A DNA stretch of 7,388 nt from Verrucomicrobiota bacterium. Its GTDB lineage: Bacteria; Verrucomicrobiota; Verrucomicrobiia; Opitutales; Oceanipulchritudinaceae. Shown here piece after piece: positions 1-5,529 of this stretch (position 1 is its first letter; the number at the start of each line of letters is the position of its first letter). The position numbers and the translations under genes were made by a program. The notes beneath the pieces are model-generated. The model made no database searches. It was given only the letters and a program-made list of their open reading frames with translations, and was not told the origin of the DNA. Where the stretch lies: positions 1 through 7,388 of the forward strand of contig JAAAOD010000031.1 in the NCBI GenBank assembly GCA_009908535.1, given 5' to 3'.

Positions 1-198
1 GGCATTGCCGCCCTCACGGAGGATACGCACGCCCGCCTGCACGGCGAGGGGCTGGCTGGTCGCGACCATCCCATTTGTCGCCAGAACTTCACTACGCGTA
101 GCGAAGGGCGCGCCCGTCAATCGATCCGCTGCCATGGCAGAATTTCCGGCCATCCCGGAAACGATGGCCAGTCCAAAAATCAGGAGCCATTGCTTCAT
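1..198 (-). CDS. ggt: Gamma-glutamyltransferase, N-terminal part (runs off the left edge)
   Basis: Only the first 66 codons are in the window; the gene continues past position 1. Residues 1-23 form a Sec signal peptide (K2, a hydrophobic stretch LLIFGLAIV, and a likely cleavage after AMA at 21-23). After it comes the block GMVATSQPLAVQAG followed by ILREGGNA, which matches the conserved N-terminus of the gamma-glutamyltransferase large subunit (family pattern GMVAS..PLA...G..IL..GGNAVDAA). The family is a periplasmic Ntn-hydrolase that cleaves or transfers the gamma-glutamyl group of glutathione and related amides, and is made as a precursor that cuts itself into two subunits. The catalytic Thr and the autocleavage site lie outside the window. 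The start ATG (198-196) overlaps the rhodanese stop as ATGA, suggesting translational coupling. Identification is from a short but characteristic stretch. Confidence 0.85.
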   Translation of the reverse strand, partial: MKQWLLIFGLAIVSGMAGNSAMAADRLTGAPFATRSEVLATNGMVATSQPLAVQAGVRILREGGNA

Positions 199-581
199 GC
201 CGTCTCGCCTTTTCCCTGTTTGGCTTCCGCGAAAGCCCGCCGCGCCCGGGCGTAGGTTCCGAGATTGTACACTTCCGCGTAACCGAGTTGCCGCAGCTGG
301 CGCGCCCCCGCCGCCGAACGCACCCCGCTCTGGCAGAAGAGGACGAGGGGCTTTTCCGTCTCCCCGAGCTCCTTTCGCACCTCACGCCCGATTTCCCCCA
401 CGGGGCAGTTGACGGCACCGGGAATGCGGTGCTCCCGGAACTCGCGCCGCGAGCGAACGTCGACAAGATGGGCGCCGTCGGCGAGCAGCCGGGCCGCCTT
501 GGTCACCTTCAACCAGCGCAAGCGCGGCCCGAAAAAGATAAGGCCCGCCAGCAGCAGCAATCCAAGGGCGATGAAGTTCAT
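195..581 (-). CDS. Membrane-anchored rhodanese-like sulfurtransferase
   Basis: A 128-aa single-domain rhodanese. Residues 2-18 are a transmembrane anchor, followed by a basic stretch (R20, R22, K25) that puts the domain on the cytoplasmic side by the positive-inside rule. The rhodanese domain spans about 27-118: LVDVRSRREFREHRIPGAVN (39-58) is the classical CH2A-like block, and FCQSGVRSA (82-90) is the active-site loop with the persulfide-carrying Cys83 and the C-x-x-G-x-R-S form. LGYAEVYNLG (99-108) is the typical last strand. The catalytic cysteine is intact, so sulfur transfer (for example thiosulfate or a persulfide donor to a thiol) is expected; the real substrate cannot be read from sequence. 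I chose the ATG at 581 because the membrane anchor starts there; an upstream ATG at 716 would add 45 non-conserved residues and cross into the neighbouring gene's start. No clear Shine-Dalgarno. The gene ends inside the start of ggt. Confidence 0.85.
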   Translation of the reverse strand: MNFIALGLLLLAGLIFFGPRLRWLKVTKAARLLADGAHLVDVRSRREFREHRIPGAVNCPVGEIGREVRKELGETEKPLVLFCQSGVRSAAGARQLRQLGYAEVYNLGTYARARRAFAEAKQGKGETA

Positions 582-633
582 GCAGGCGATTTGAACAAGG
601 CCCGCCTGCGCAGGGCAATCCCGAATACCAGCG

Positions 634-653
634 GCGGAGCGACGCGGCTCCGC
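634..653. repeat. Perfect inverted repeat in the divergent intergenic region
   Basis: GCGGAGC (634-640) and GCTCCGC (647-653) form a 7-bp GC stem around a 6-base loop, midway between the divergent starts of the rhodanese (581) and the DUF5069 gene (709). No T-run follows on either strand, so it is not an ordinary terminator. It could be an operator or a leader structure for either gene; function is a guess. No convincing sigma-70 promoter is visible in 582-708. Confidence 0.4.
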
Positions 654-708
654 TCCCGCAACCTCCGGGCCGGTTGAAATCACAGAAAACCCGGTTAAGA
701 TCCCCACC

Positions 709-1254
709 ATGAGCAATCCCTCGCATTACGAGTTCGCCAGGAACATGAAGAGCCTCTGGGAAAAGGCCGTGGAAACCTATGAGGCCGGCAACCGGGACAG
801 CGCGACCTATTTCACGGACGAGGAAACCGCGTGGCTCGGTTCGGTCGGGCATTCCCCGCAAGAGGTCTACGACTTTGCCGAAGACTGGACCTCCGCCGGC
901 GAGCCGGATGTGGAGACGTTCCTCCTCATCGCCCTGCAGCGACGGGATTTTTACCTTATGGAGATGGGGGGCCAATGTGGCGACAAGGTGGTGGATACAG
1001 GCGACCTTCCGCCCAAGGAATCGGCCGTACGCGGCATTGAGTGGCTCCCGCGGATCATCCCCAAGGCGCGGGCCAAACTGCGCGGGGAGATGTCACCGGA
1101 CCTCATGTACAGTTGTGGCGGGGATCGGAAGTTTTTCAAAGCTAACAACATACACCCTGCCGAATTCCTTGATCTGGTGCGCCGCCATTGGAATGAGGAC
1201 GAGGCCATTGTCGACTGGGTCGTGGCACGCTCCCGCGCCGTCGCGAAAGGCTGA
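709..1254 (+). CDS. DUF5069 domain protein
   Basis: A 181-aa soluble protein with no signal peptide or membrane segment. The C-terminal part, about residues 108-175, carries the DUF5069 pattern: WLPRIIPKARAKLRGEM (112-128), then CGGDRKFF (136-143) and IHPAEFL (148-154). The DUF is common in Verrucomicrobia and some Cyanobacteria, and no biochemical role is established to my knowledge. Residues 1-105 are a separate, acidic, helix-like region (YEFARNMKSLWEKAVETYEAG, then EVYDFAEDW) that gives the protein an extra N-terminal part. It contains Cys90 and Cys136. The ATG at 709 is the first in frame; its 5' side lacks a good Shine-Dalgarno. It is transcribed in the same direction as the next gene, 40 bp away, but there is no clear functional link. 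Family assignment is from remembered motifs. Confidence 0.75.
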   Translation: MSNPSHYEFARNMKSLWEKAVETYEAGNRDSATYFTDEETAWLGSVGHSPQEVYDFAEDWTSAGEPDVETFLLIALQRRDFYLMEMGGQCGDKVVDTGDLPPKESAVRGIEWLPRIIPKARAKLRGEMSPDLMYSCGGDRKFFKANNIHPAEFLDLVRRHWNEDEAIVDWVVARSRAVAKG

Positions 1255-1294
1255 AGGCTTGCAGCGTGGCGGAAATTCTTCCTGACTATTCCGT

Positions 1295-2188
1295 ATGAAG
1301 CGCTGGATGCAGGCAACGGCCATTACCGCGGGATGCGTTCTCGTGTATGTCGGGATGCGTTCACTTCCGGTTGAACCGTGCTCATTTCTTCACTACGGAG
1401 ATTATATTAACGACGAAGGCGTCATCGAGGGGTGCGGTTATGAGGAAACCGCCTTTTTCGACCTTGCGAAGATCCGCTTCCCCATCCTCACGCAGCTGCG
1501 GCCCCTTGAGGAACCGGAAGCGGGCAAGCCGGTGCCGATGGAGCTGATTCTGACCACGACCACGGGGAACCCGGTGCGCTGGGAGGAGATCGCCGTCTCC
1601 CACACCGAGCGGATCCACGCCATGGTGGTGGATCCCTCGCTCGAGGATTATCAGCACCTGCATCCTCAGCCGACCGGCGCGCCCGGGCATTACACCTTCA
1701 CCATCCACCCCAGGAAGGCCGGAACCTACGCGGTCTACCTCGACCTCATTCCCCTCACGAACAGCCGCCGCACCCTCTTGAGCGAGACTTTCGAGGTCCC
1801 GGGGGAGCCGCCCGCAGCCATCCTGCAGGAATCCCTGGTCCACCGGCACGGCGATCTCGCGCTGCGTTTCCGCCCTCACCAGGAGCGGCTGTCCGCAGGG
1901 AAGGATGCCACTTTTTCCCTCGAAGTGACGAACACCAGCGGTGGCAAGACGGCCTTTTCGCCCGTTATGGACTCCTACGCCCATGTCGTCGCCTTTGACC
2001 CGGACCGGGAAGGCTTTGCTCACCTGCATCCGCAAAATCCCTTCCTCGAGGGCCAGGACCCGATGAATCCCGAGCTGGATTTTGTTTTCCGCTTCGATGA
2101 ACCCGGGCTGTACCGGGTCTGGACACAGATGATCGTCAACGGCGAGCAGATCTTCGCCCCCTTTGACCTGCGCGTGGAAGCTTCCTGA
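1295..2188 (+). CDS. Secreted protein with two H-x12-HxHPQ repeats (probable metal-binding, YtkA-like fold)
   Basis: A 297-aa exported protein. Residues 6-21 form a hydrophobic N-terminal anchor or signal. Two copies of a beta-rich domain follow, roughly 75-168 and 185-295. Each carries the same signature: H108 with HLHPQ at 121-125 (HAMVVDPSLEDYQHLHPQ) and H230 with HLHPQ at 243-247 (HVVAFDPDREGFAHLHPQ). The histidine spacing is identical in both, and each motif is followed by an (F/Y)-x-F-x2-(H/D)-x3-(A/P)-G-x-Y strand pattern (YTFTIHPRKAGTY; FVFRFDEPGLY). Such H...HLHP motifs occur in bacterial proteins annotated as YtkA-like or heavy-metal-binding, often near copper or cytochrome-oxidase genes, so periplasmic copper or other metal binding is a reasonable inference. 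C29 and C47 in the N-terminal region could be a further metal or disulfide pair. The next gene is DUF420/CtaM-like, 16 bp downstream, supporting a joint role. Confidence 0.7.
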   Translation: MKRWMQATAITAGCVLVYVGMRSLPVEPCSFLHYGDYINDEGVIEGCGYEETAFFDLAKIRFPILTQLRPLEEPEAGKPVPMELILTTTTGNPVRWEEIAVSHTERIHAMVVDPSLEDYQHLHPQPTGAPGHYTFTIHPRKAGTYAVYLDLIPLTNSRRTLLSETFEVPGEPPAAILQESLVHRHGDLALRFRPHQERLSAGKDATFSLEVTNTSGGKTAFSPVMDSYAHVVAFDPDREGFAHLHPQNPFLEGQDPMNPELDFVFRFDEPGLYRVWTQMIVNGEQIFAPFDLRVEAS

Positions 2189-2204
2189 GGCATTTCCTCC
2201 ACCC

Positions 2205-2729
2205 GTGAGCCAGCGCACCGCCATCCGCCTCATCCTGCTTGTCAGCGGCATGGCCATTGGCGGCCTTTTCTATCTGATCTACGGGGTGGAACTGGGCGGT
2301 GCACCTGCCGAAGCGCGCTTTCTCCCCGCCTTCAATGCCTTTTGCAATGCCGCCAGCGCCCTGGCCGTGGTGACGGGCCTCGTCCACATCCGCCTCGGGC
2401 GCAAGCGCGCGCACGGCATCAGTATGATCGTCGCTTTTATCGCCTCGGCGCTCTTCCTCACCGGCTACATCATCCACCACACCCTGCACGGTGACACCCC
2501 TTTCCGCGGCGAAGGCTGGATTCGGCCGGTCTACTTCACCATTCTCATCAGCCACATTCTGCTTTCCATGGTCGTTTTGCCCATGGTCCTCACGACCTTT
2601 TTCTTCGCCGCCACCCGCCGCTGGACGGCCCACCGCGGTCTGGCAAAGTGGACCTACCCAGTCTGGTTGTACGTCTCCGTGACGGGGGTGCTGGTCTTCT
2701 TCTTCCTCCGTTTCCTCAACCCTGTTTAA
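2205..2729 (+). CDS. DUF420 (CtaM/YozB-like) membrane protein
   Basis: A 174-aa integral membrane protein with about five hydrophobic segments (approx. 7-28, 41-62, 73-92, 109-135, 150-170). It carries the DUF420 hallmarks: LPAFNAFCNA (40-49), GYIIHHTLHGDTPF (87-100), GWIRPVYFTILISHILL (104-120) and WTYPVWLYVSVTGVLV (149-164). Histidines at 70, 91, 92, 95, 117 and 143 at or near membrane segments are candidate haem or metal ligands. Characterised Gram-positive members (CtaM/YozB) are needed to mature haem-A-type cytochrome oxidase; a like role here is inference from family. I prefer the GTG at 2205: it follows the previous stop by 16 bp and begins just before the first membrane segment. The upstream ATG at 2163 overlaps the previous gene, and the ATG at 2250 would cut the first segment. 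A repeat array begins 5 bp after its stop. Confidence 0.85.
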   Translation: MSQRTAIRLILLVSGMAIGGLFYLIYGVELGGAPAEARFLPAFNAFCNAASALAVVTGLVHIRLGRKRAHGISMIVAFIASALFLTGYIIHHTLHGDTPFRGEGWIRPVYFTILISHILLSMVVLPMVLTTFFFAATRRWTAHRGLAKWTYPVWLYVSVTGVLVFFFLRFLNPV

Positions 2730-2734
2730 GAAAA

Positions 2735-3078
2735 GGAAGCGCGGCGGCGCAATCACTGGAGGGAAGCGCGGCGGCGCTTCCGCTGGAGGCATCCGCCGAA
2801 AATGGAGGGAAGCGCGGCGGCGCTTCCGCTGAAGGCATCCGCCGAAAATGGAGGGAAGCGCGGCGGCGCTTCCGCTGCAGACATCCGCGGAAACGCGGTA
2901 GCGTTTCCCTCCATCGCATCCGCGCAATTGCTGGAGGGAAGCGCGGCGGAGCTTCCGCCGCAGGCATCTGCGGAAACGCGGTAGCGTTTCCCTCCATCGC
3001 ATCCGCGCAATTGCTGGAGGGAAGCGCGGCGGCGCTTCCGCCGCAGACATCTGCGGAAACGCGGTAGCGTTTCCCTCC
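2735..3078 (+). repeat. REP-like palindromic repeat array 1 (3' side of the RAYT gene)
   Basis: A head-to-tail array. It opens with a truncated unit (2735-2757), then two 46-bp units (2758-2803, 2804-2849), two 83-bp units (2850-2932, 2933-3015) and a final 63-bp core lacking the linker (3016-3078). A full unit has three nested palindromes. Hairpin A is GGAAGCGC-ggcg-GCGCTTCC; the middle one is CCGCAGA-ca-TCTGCGG in the best copy; hairpin B is GGAAACGC-ggta-GCGTTTCC. A linker with the self-complementary GCAATTGC follows. The outer ends GGAGGGAA and TTCCCTCC also pair, so the 63-bp core can fold as a cloverleaf or cruciform. The short units keep hairpin A and lack hairpin B. In unit 2933-3015 hairpin A has one mismatch. 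The array lies between the 3' ends of convergent genes, the usual place for REP/BIME elements. Confidence 0.9.
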
Positions 3079-3082
3079 CCTC

Positions 3083-3556
3083 TCAGTCTCTCCATTCCAA
3101 TCGATTTAGCTCCCCTTGATAAGGCCAACTCTCTGCATTTGTGACCAGTCCCGCGCGAACTGGATTTTCCCGTACGTACCTCCATTTCGCCGCATAAGAA
3201 TCAGCTCCCCTCAATTGGCGATCCCAACCCCCAATTTGCCAAAGCGGTTTAGCCGTCGTGTCCTTCCAATCACGCGAAACTAGATACTTCCAGTAGCCTT
3301 GCCACTTTTGAATCGATTTATGGATAAAATAGGAGGGTGAACAAAACAGGTGCACATGATCGGGCATGATCAGGTACTTGCCCACTGTCCAATTATCGGC
3401 CTTCTTCCATGCCTGAAGAAGCAGATGGTGAGATGCGTCCGTAGCCAGAATGCACTTTCGTCCTTTTGTGCAAACGGTCAGGAAAATGATCGCCGATCGT
3501 TGATCCTCTCGTCGAACGGCCATACGGGCGGGTTGCTTTCGGCTTTGTAGGCGCAT
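3083..3556 (-). CDS. REP-associated tyrosine transposase (RAYT, Y1/HUH family)
   Basis: A 157-aa protein of the IS200-like Y1 transposase family, RAYT branch. ITS HUH motif is H67-V68-H69 in YLIMPDHVHLF (61-71). The C-terminal block YAAKWRYVRENPVRAGLV (121-138) holds the NPVRAG signature, with Y127 the likely nucleophile (Y121 is the alternative). The N-terminal strand AIIFLTVCTKGRK (22-34) is also typical. RAYTs nick and join single-stranded DNA at REP hairpins and are usually single-copy domesticated genes among REPs. Here the stop lies 4 bp from array 1 and the start 76 bp from array 2, so the substrate is probably these repeats. The ATG at 3556 gives the normal family length; no good Shine-Dalgarno is seen. 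The coding DNA is visibly richer in A/T than the flanks, suggesting separate origin. It appears intact. Confidence 0.88.
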   Translation of the reverse strand: MRLQSRKQPARMAVRREDQRSAIIFLTVCTKGRKCILATDASHHLLLQAWKKADNWTVGKYLIMPDHVHLFCSPSYFIHKSIQKWQGYWKYLVSRDWKDTTAKPLWQIGGWDRQLRGADSYAAKWRYVRENPVRAGLVTNAESWPYQGELNRLEWRD

Positions 3557-3603
3557 GAACTCAAGAGACGTCGGCCTGGAGTTAGTTGGCAATGCTCGGC
3601 AAT

Positions 3604-3617
3604 ACCTGATTTCAGGT
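3604..3617. repeat. Small inverted repeat upstream of the RAYT start
   Basis: ACCTGA (3604-3609) and TCAGGT (3612-3617) pair around two T residues, about 50 bp upstream of the RAYT ATG and inside the 76-bp unique segment between that start and array 2. It could be an operator for RAYT expression or a remnant of another repeat type. The evidence is only the symmetry. Confidence 0.3.
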
Positions 3618-3632
3618 GTAGTTGAAAATGCT

Positions 3633-3955
3633 GGAGGGAAACGCGGCGGCGCAATTGCTGGAGGGAAGCGCGGCGGCGCTTCCGCCGCAGACATCGGCGG
3701 AAACGCGGTAGCGTTTCCCTCCATCGCATCCGCGCAATTGCTGGAGGGAAGCGCGGCGGCGCTTCCACCGCAGGCATCCGCGGAAACGCGGTAGCGTTTC
3801 CCTCCATCGCATACGCGCAATTGCTGGGGGGAAGCGCGGCGGCGCTTCCGCCGCAGACATCTGCGAAAACGCGGTAGCGTTTCCCTCCATCGCATACGCG
3901 AAAACGCGGTAGCGTTTCCCTCCATCGCATCCGCGGAAACGCGGCGCGTTTCCGT
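3633..3955 (+). repeat. REP-like palindromic repeat array 2 (5' side of the RAYT gene)
   Basis: The same family and orientation as the other array. It comprises a truncated unit (3633-3659), two full 83-bp units (3660-3742, 3743-3825), a 75-bp unit lacking most of the linker (3826-3900), a partial hairpin-B unit (3901-3935) and a degenerate last copy. That last copy has hairpin GGAAACGC-ggc-GCGTTTCC (3935-3953) with one base less in the loop. Copies decay toward the right end: the first arm reads GGGGGG in the unit at 3826, and hairpin B has an A-for-G change at the start of the copies near 3865 and 3900. The array ends a few bases before the panE stop codon. The last hairpin therefore lies immediately downstream of panE in its transcription direction and could mark its 3' end. 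Confidence 0.88.
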
Positions 3956-3960
3956 CCATC

Positions 3961-4917
3961 TCATCCCTCCTGTGTCCGGAGGCCGGCGAGGATGGCGCAA
4001 AGGGTGGCGAGGTGCGGCATGGGGACACCGGCGGCCTGGCCGGCATGAAGGGGCTTGCGGAAGATGGCATCCACTTCGAGGGGCCGCCCGGCTTTCCAGT
4101 CAAGAACGCTGCTCGCCTTGTAATCGCCGAGACGATCCGTGAAACCAAGAAGTTTGTCGGTGTATTCCGCCTCAATCGGGTAACCGAGCGCGTTCGCCGC
4201 GGTACGGATTTCCTCCATGAGATCGTGCGCAACTGTCCGCAACTCCCCGTTTTCGCATACCCGGTGCGTGCCGACACCACCAAGGGCAACGGTCAAGCCG
4301 TTGAAAGGTACATTCCACATTAACTTCCGCCAGAGTGCCTCTCCGAGGGAGGACGCGCGTTTGACGTGGATGCCGGCGCTTTCGAACCTCGCCTGCAACT
4401 CGTCAAGGTCCGCCGCCGTGGCCCTGAGTCCGGCCCCCAGCTGCACAAAGCCGTCTCCGGGAACAAAACTGCGAATCCGTCCCGGGGCTTCCCGATTGAC
4501 GCCGATCTGGCAGAGGCCGCCAAGGACGGGGTTCTCCGGGAAATGCTCCTCGAGAAATGCGACATTGCCCAGTCCGTTCTGCAGGGTAACCAGACGGGTT
4601 TCCCTGCCCACGACCGGACGCAGCATCTCGGGAAGCAGGTGGTTGTGCGTCGTCTTCATGGCAACGAGGATCCAGTCCAAGGGACCCATGTCCGCAGTGC
4701 CGCGGTAAATTTCCGGACCTTCCAGCCGCTCTTCCGAACCGTCGCTCAGCTCAAGAACAAACCCGCCCTGTCGTACCGCCTGAAAATCCGAGCGCAGCAG
4801 AAAGGCCACCGGCCAACCCGCGCCGGCGAGGCGAATGCCGAAATAGCTGCCAAGGGCGCCACTGCCGATAATGCCGGTACGACCGTCCCGTTTCGTTGTC
4901 GGTTCCCCGCTTTCCAT
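3961..4917 (-). CDS. panE: 2-dehydropantoate 2-reductase family protein (ketopantoate reductase)
   Basis: A 318-aa cytosolic NADP-dependent reductase of the ApbA/PanE family, which reduces ketopantoate to pantoate in coenzyme A synthesis. The Rossmann motif GIIGSGALGSYFG (15-27) gives the GxGxxG dinucleotide site. AMKTTHNH (86-93) holds Lys88, matching the conserved lysine of the family, and LQNGLG (112-117) holds Asn114. WRKLMWNVPFNGLTVAL (196-212) starts the C-terminal helical domain with the catalytic lysine Lys198 and Asn202. The substrate-binding block near SSVLDWKAGRPLEVDAI (269-285) includes Glu281. All expected key residues are present. Length is slightly above the about 300-aa norm because of 12 extra N-terminal residues. 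The ATG at 4917 is preceded by a G-rich run (GGGGGA) that could act as Shine-Dalgarno. Many genomes hold several paralogues, so the exact substrate (pantoate versus another 2-keto acid) is not certain. Confidence 0.88.
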   Translation of the reverse strand: MESGEPTTKRDGRTGIIGSGALGSYFGIRLAGAGWPVAFLLRSDFQAVRQGGFVLELSDGSEERLEGPEIYRGTADMGPLDWILVAMKTTHNHLLPEMLRPVVGRETRLVTLQNGLGNVAFLEEHFPENPVLGGLCQIGVNREAPGRIRSFVPGDGFVQLGAGLRATAADLDELQARFESAGIHVKRASSLGEALWRKLMWNVPFNGLTVALGGVGTHRVCENGELRTVAHDLMEEIRTAANALGYPIEAEYTDKLLGFTDRLGDYKASSVLDWKAGRPLEVDAIFRKPLHAGQAAGVPMPHLATLCAILAGLRTQEG

Positions 4918-4937
4918 TCCCCCAAAAAGACAGACCC

Positions 4938-4968
4938 GCCGTTCCCCGTCAAACGAACGGGGAGCGGC
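4938..4968. promoter_or_regulatory. Strong hairpin in the panE leader region
   Basis: Bases 4938-4949 pair with 4957-4968 over 12 positions around a 7-base loop (4950-4956). Eleven are Watson-Crick pairs; the twelfth (4942/4964) is a G-U wobble in a plus-strand RNA and an A/C mismatch in a minus-strand RNA. It ends 20 bp upstream of the panE ATG. On the minus strand it is followed, after 9 bases, by a five-T run, so it may be a weak terminator or an attenuator-like leader structure of panE. No T-run follows on the plus strand. Confidence 0.4.
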
Positions 4969-5115
4969 AGGCCCCTATGGTTGCGACAGCTAAAGGAATG
5001 ACTTTCTCAATCCGCTGAAGGGCGCGAACCCGAAGACAAAAAGGCTTTGAGCGCTGCGGAAGGACGATAATTGTCAAATTTACTTGGGGAAAGCAAACCA
5101 AAAATCCACCACCCG

Positions 5116-5156
5116 ATAAAATCAAAAGGGCGCCCTCCCTTGCGGAAAGGCGCCCC
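5116..5156 (-). terminator. Rho-independent terminator of the TonB-domain gene
   Basis: On the minus strand, GGGCGCC (5155-5149) pairs perfectly with GGCGCCC (5134-5128) across a 14-base loop, and is followed at once by TTTTGATTTTA. It lies about 35 bp past the stop codon of the TonB-domain gene. On the plus strand the stem is also followed, five bases on, by TTTTT (5161-5165), so it may work in both directions, although no plus-strand gene ends here. Confidence 0.75.
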
Positions 5157-5190
5157 GGTATTTTTCGATTTCAGGTCAGGTTGGCTTCGC

Positions 5191-5529
5191 TCAGTTGAAG
5201 TAAACCGGAAGGCGGAACTTCATTTCCACATTCTCCGGTTTCTCAAACTGCCACTGGCGAAGGGCGTTACGTACGGATTCCGCGTACTCGTAGTGGGTGG
5301 CAGATTCCACTTCGATTTCTTCAGGTTCCCCGTCTTCGGAGAGGCGGAAGACCACCTTCACCTCACCCGGTATGTCATACTGGGCGAATTCGGGCGGTAC
5401 TACCGGCTCCACTGAGCGGAGGACCCGCGGTTCGCGGATGTTCGTTTCGGCTTCCGCGGCCATCAAAGGCCCGGCAACCAAAACGAGCAGCATGAGCGCG
5501 ATCAGCGTGGTTTTGCTTTCGACTTTCAT
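5191..5529 (-). CDS. Small secreted TonB C-terminal-domain protein
   Basis: A 112-aa protein. Residues 1-24 are a signal peptide (K2, K6, then LIALMLLVLVAG and a likely cut near MAA-EA). The remainder, about 35-112, looks like a TonB C-terminal (energy transducer) domain: a VEPVVPPEF entry, the strand GEVKVVFRLSEDGEPEEIEV (55-74) with its V-x-F-x-L-x2-DG core, and a helix with ALRQWQFEKP (89-98), the conserved W-x-F-x-P end of the motif. There is no proline-rich spacer and no retained N-terminal anchor, so it is not a full TonB; it is probably a free periplasmic domain of unknown partner. The ATG at 5529 is chosen because the signal peptide starts there; a longer upstream reading lacks any conserved sequence. 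An intrinsic terminator follows, so it is probably monocistronic. No Shine-Dalgarno is evident. Confidence 0.75.
   Translation of the reverse strand: MKVESKTTLIALMLLVLVAGPLMAAEAETNIREPRVLRSVEPVVPPEFAQYDIPGEVKVVFRLSEDGEPEEIEVESATHYEYAESVRNALRQWQFEKPENVEMKFRLPVYFN

Noticed and set aside
1382..2257. Long minus-strand frame opposite the histidine-motif gene
   Set aside because: It is antisense to a well-supported coding gene and its peptide shows no family motif.
2716..3185. N-terminal extensions of the RAYT gene or an extra gene in the same frames
   Set aside because: Those frames read through repeats; the RAYT homology begins after the ATG at 3556 and gives the normal family length.
2648..3930. 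Long open frames through the repeat arrays on both strands
   Set aside because: The 83-bp unit is not a multiple of three, so the same DNA is read in shifting frames and stays open only because the GC-rich repeats lack stop codons. The peptides are low-complexity and run into known genes.
2735..3955. CRISPR array
   Set aside because: The units are contiguous and near-identical, with no unique spacers, and are full of palindromes; the only protein between them is a RAYT, with no cas genes.
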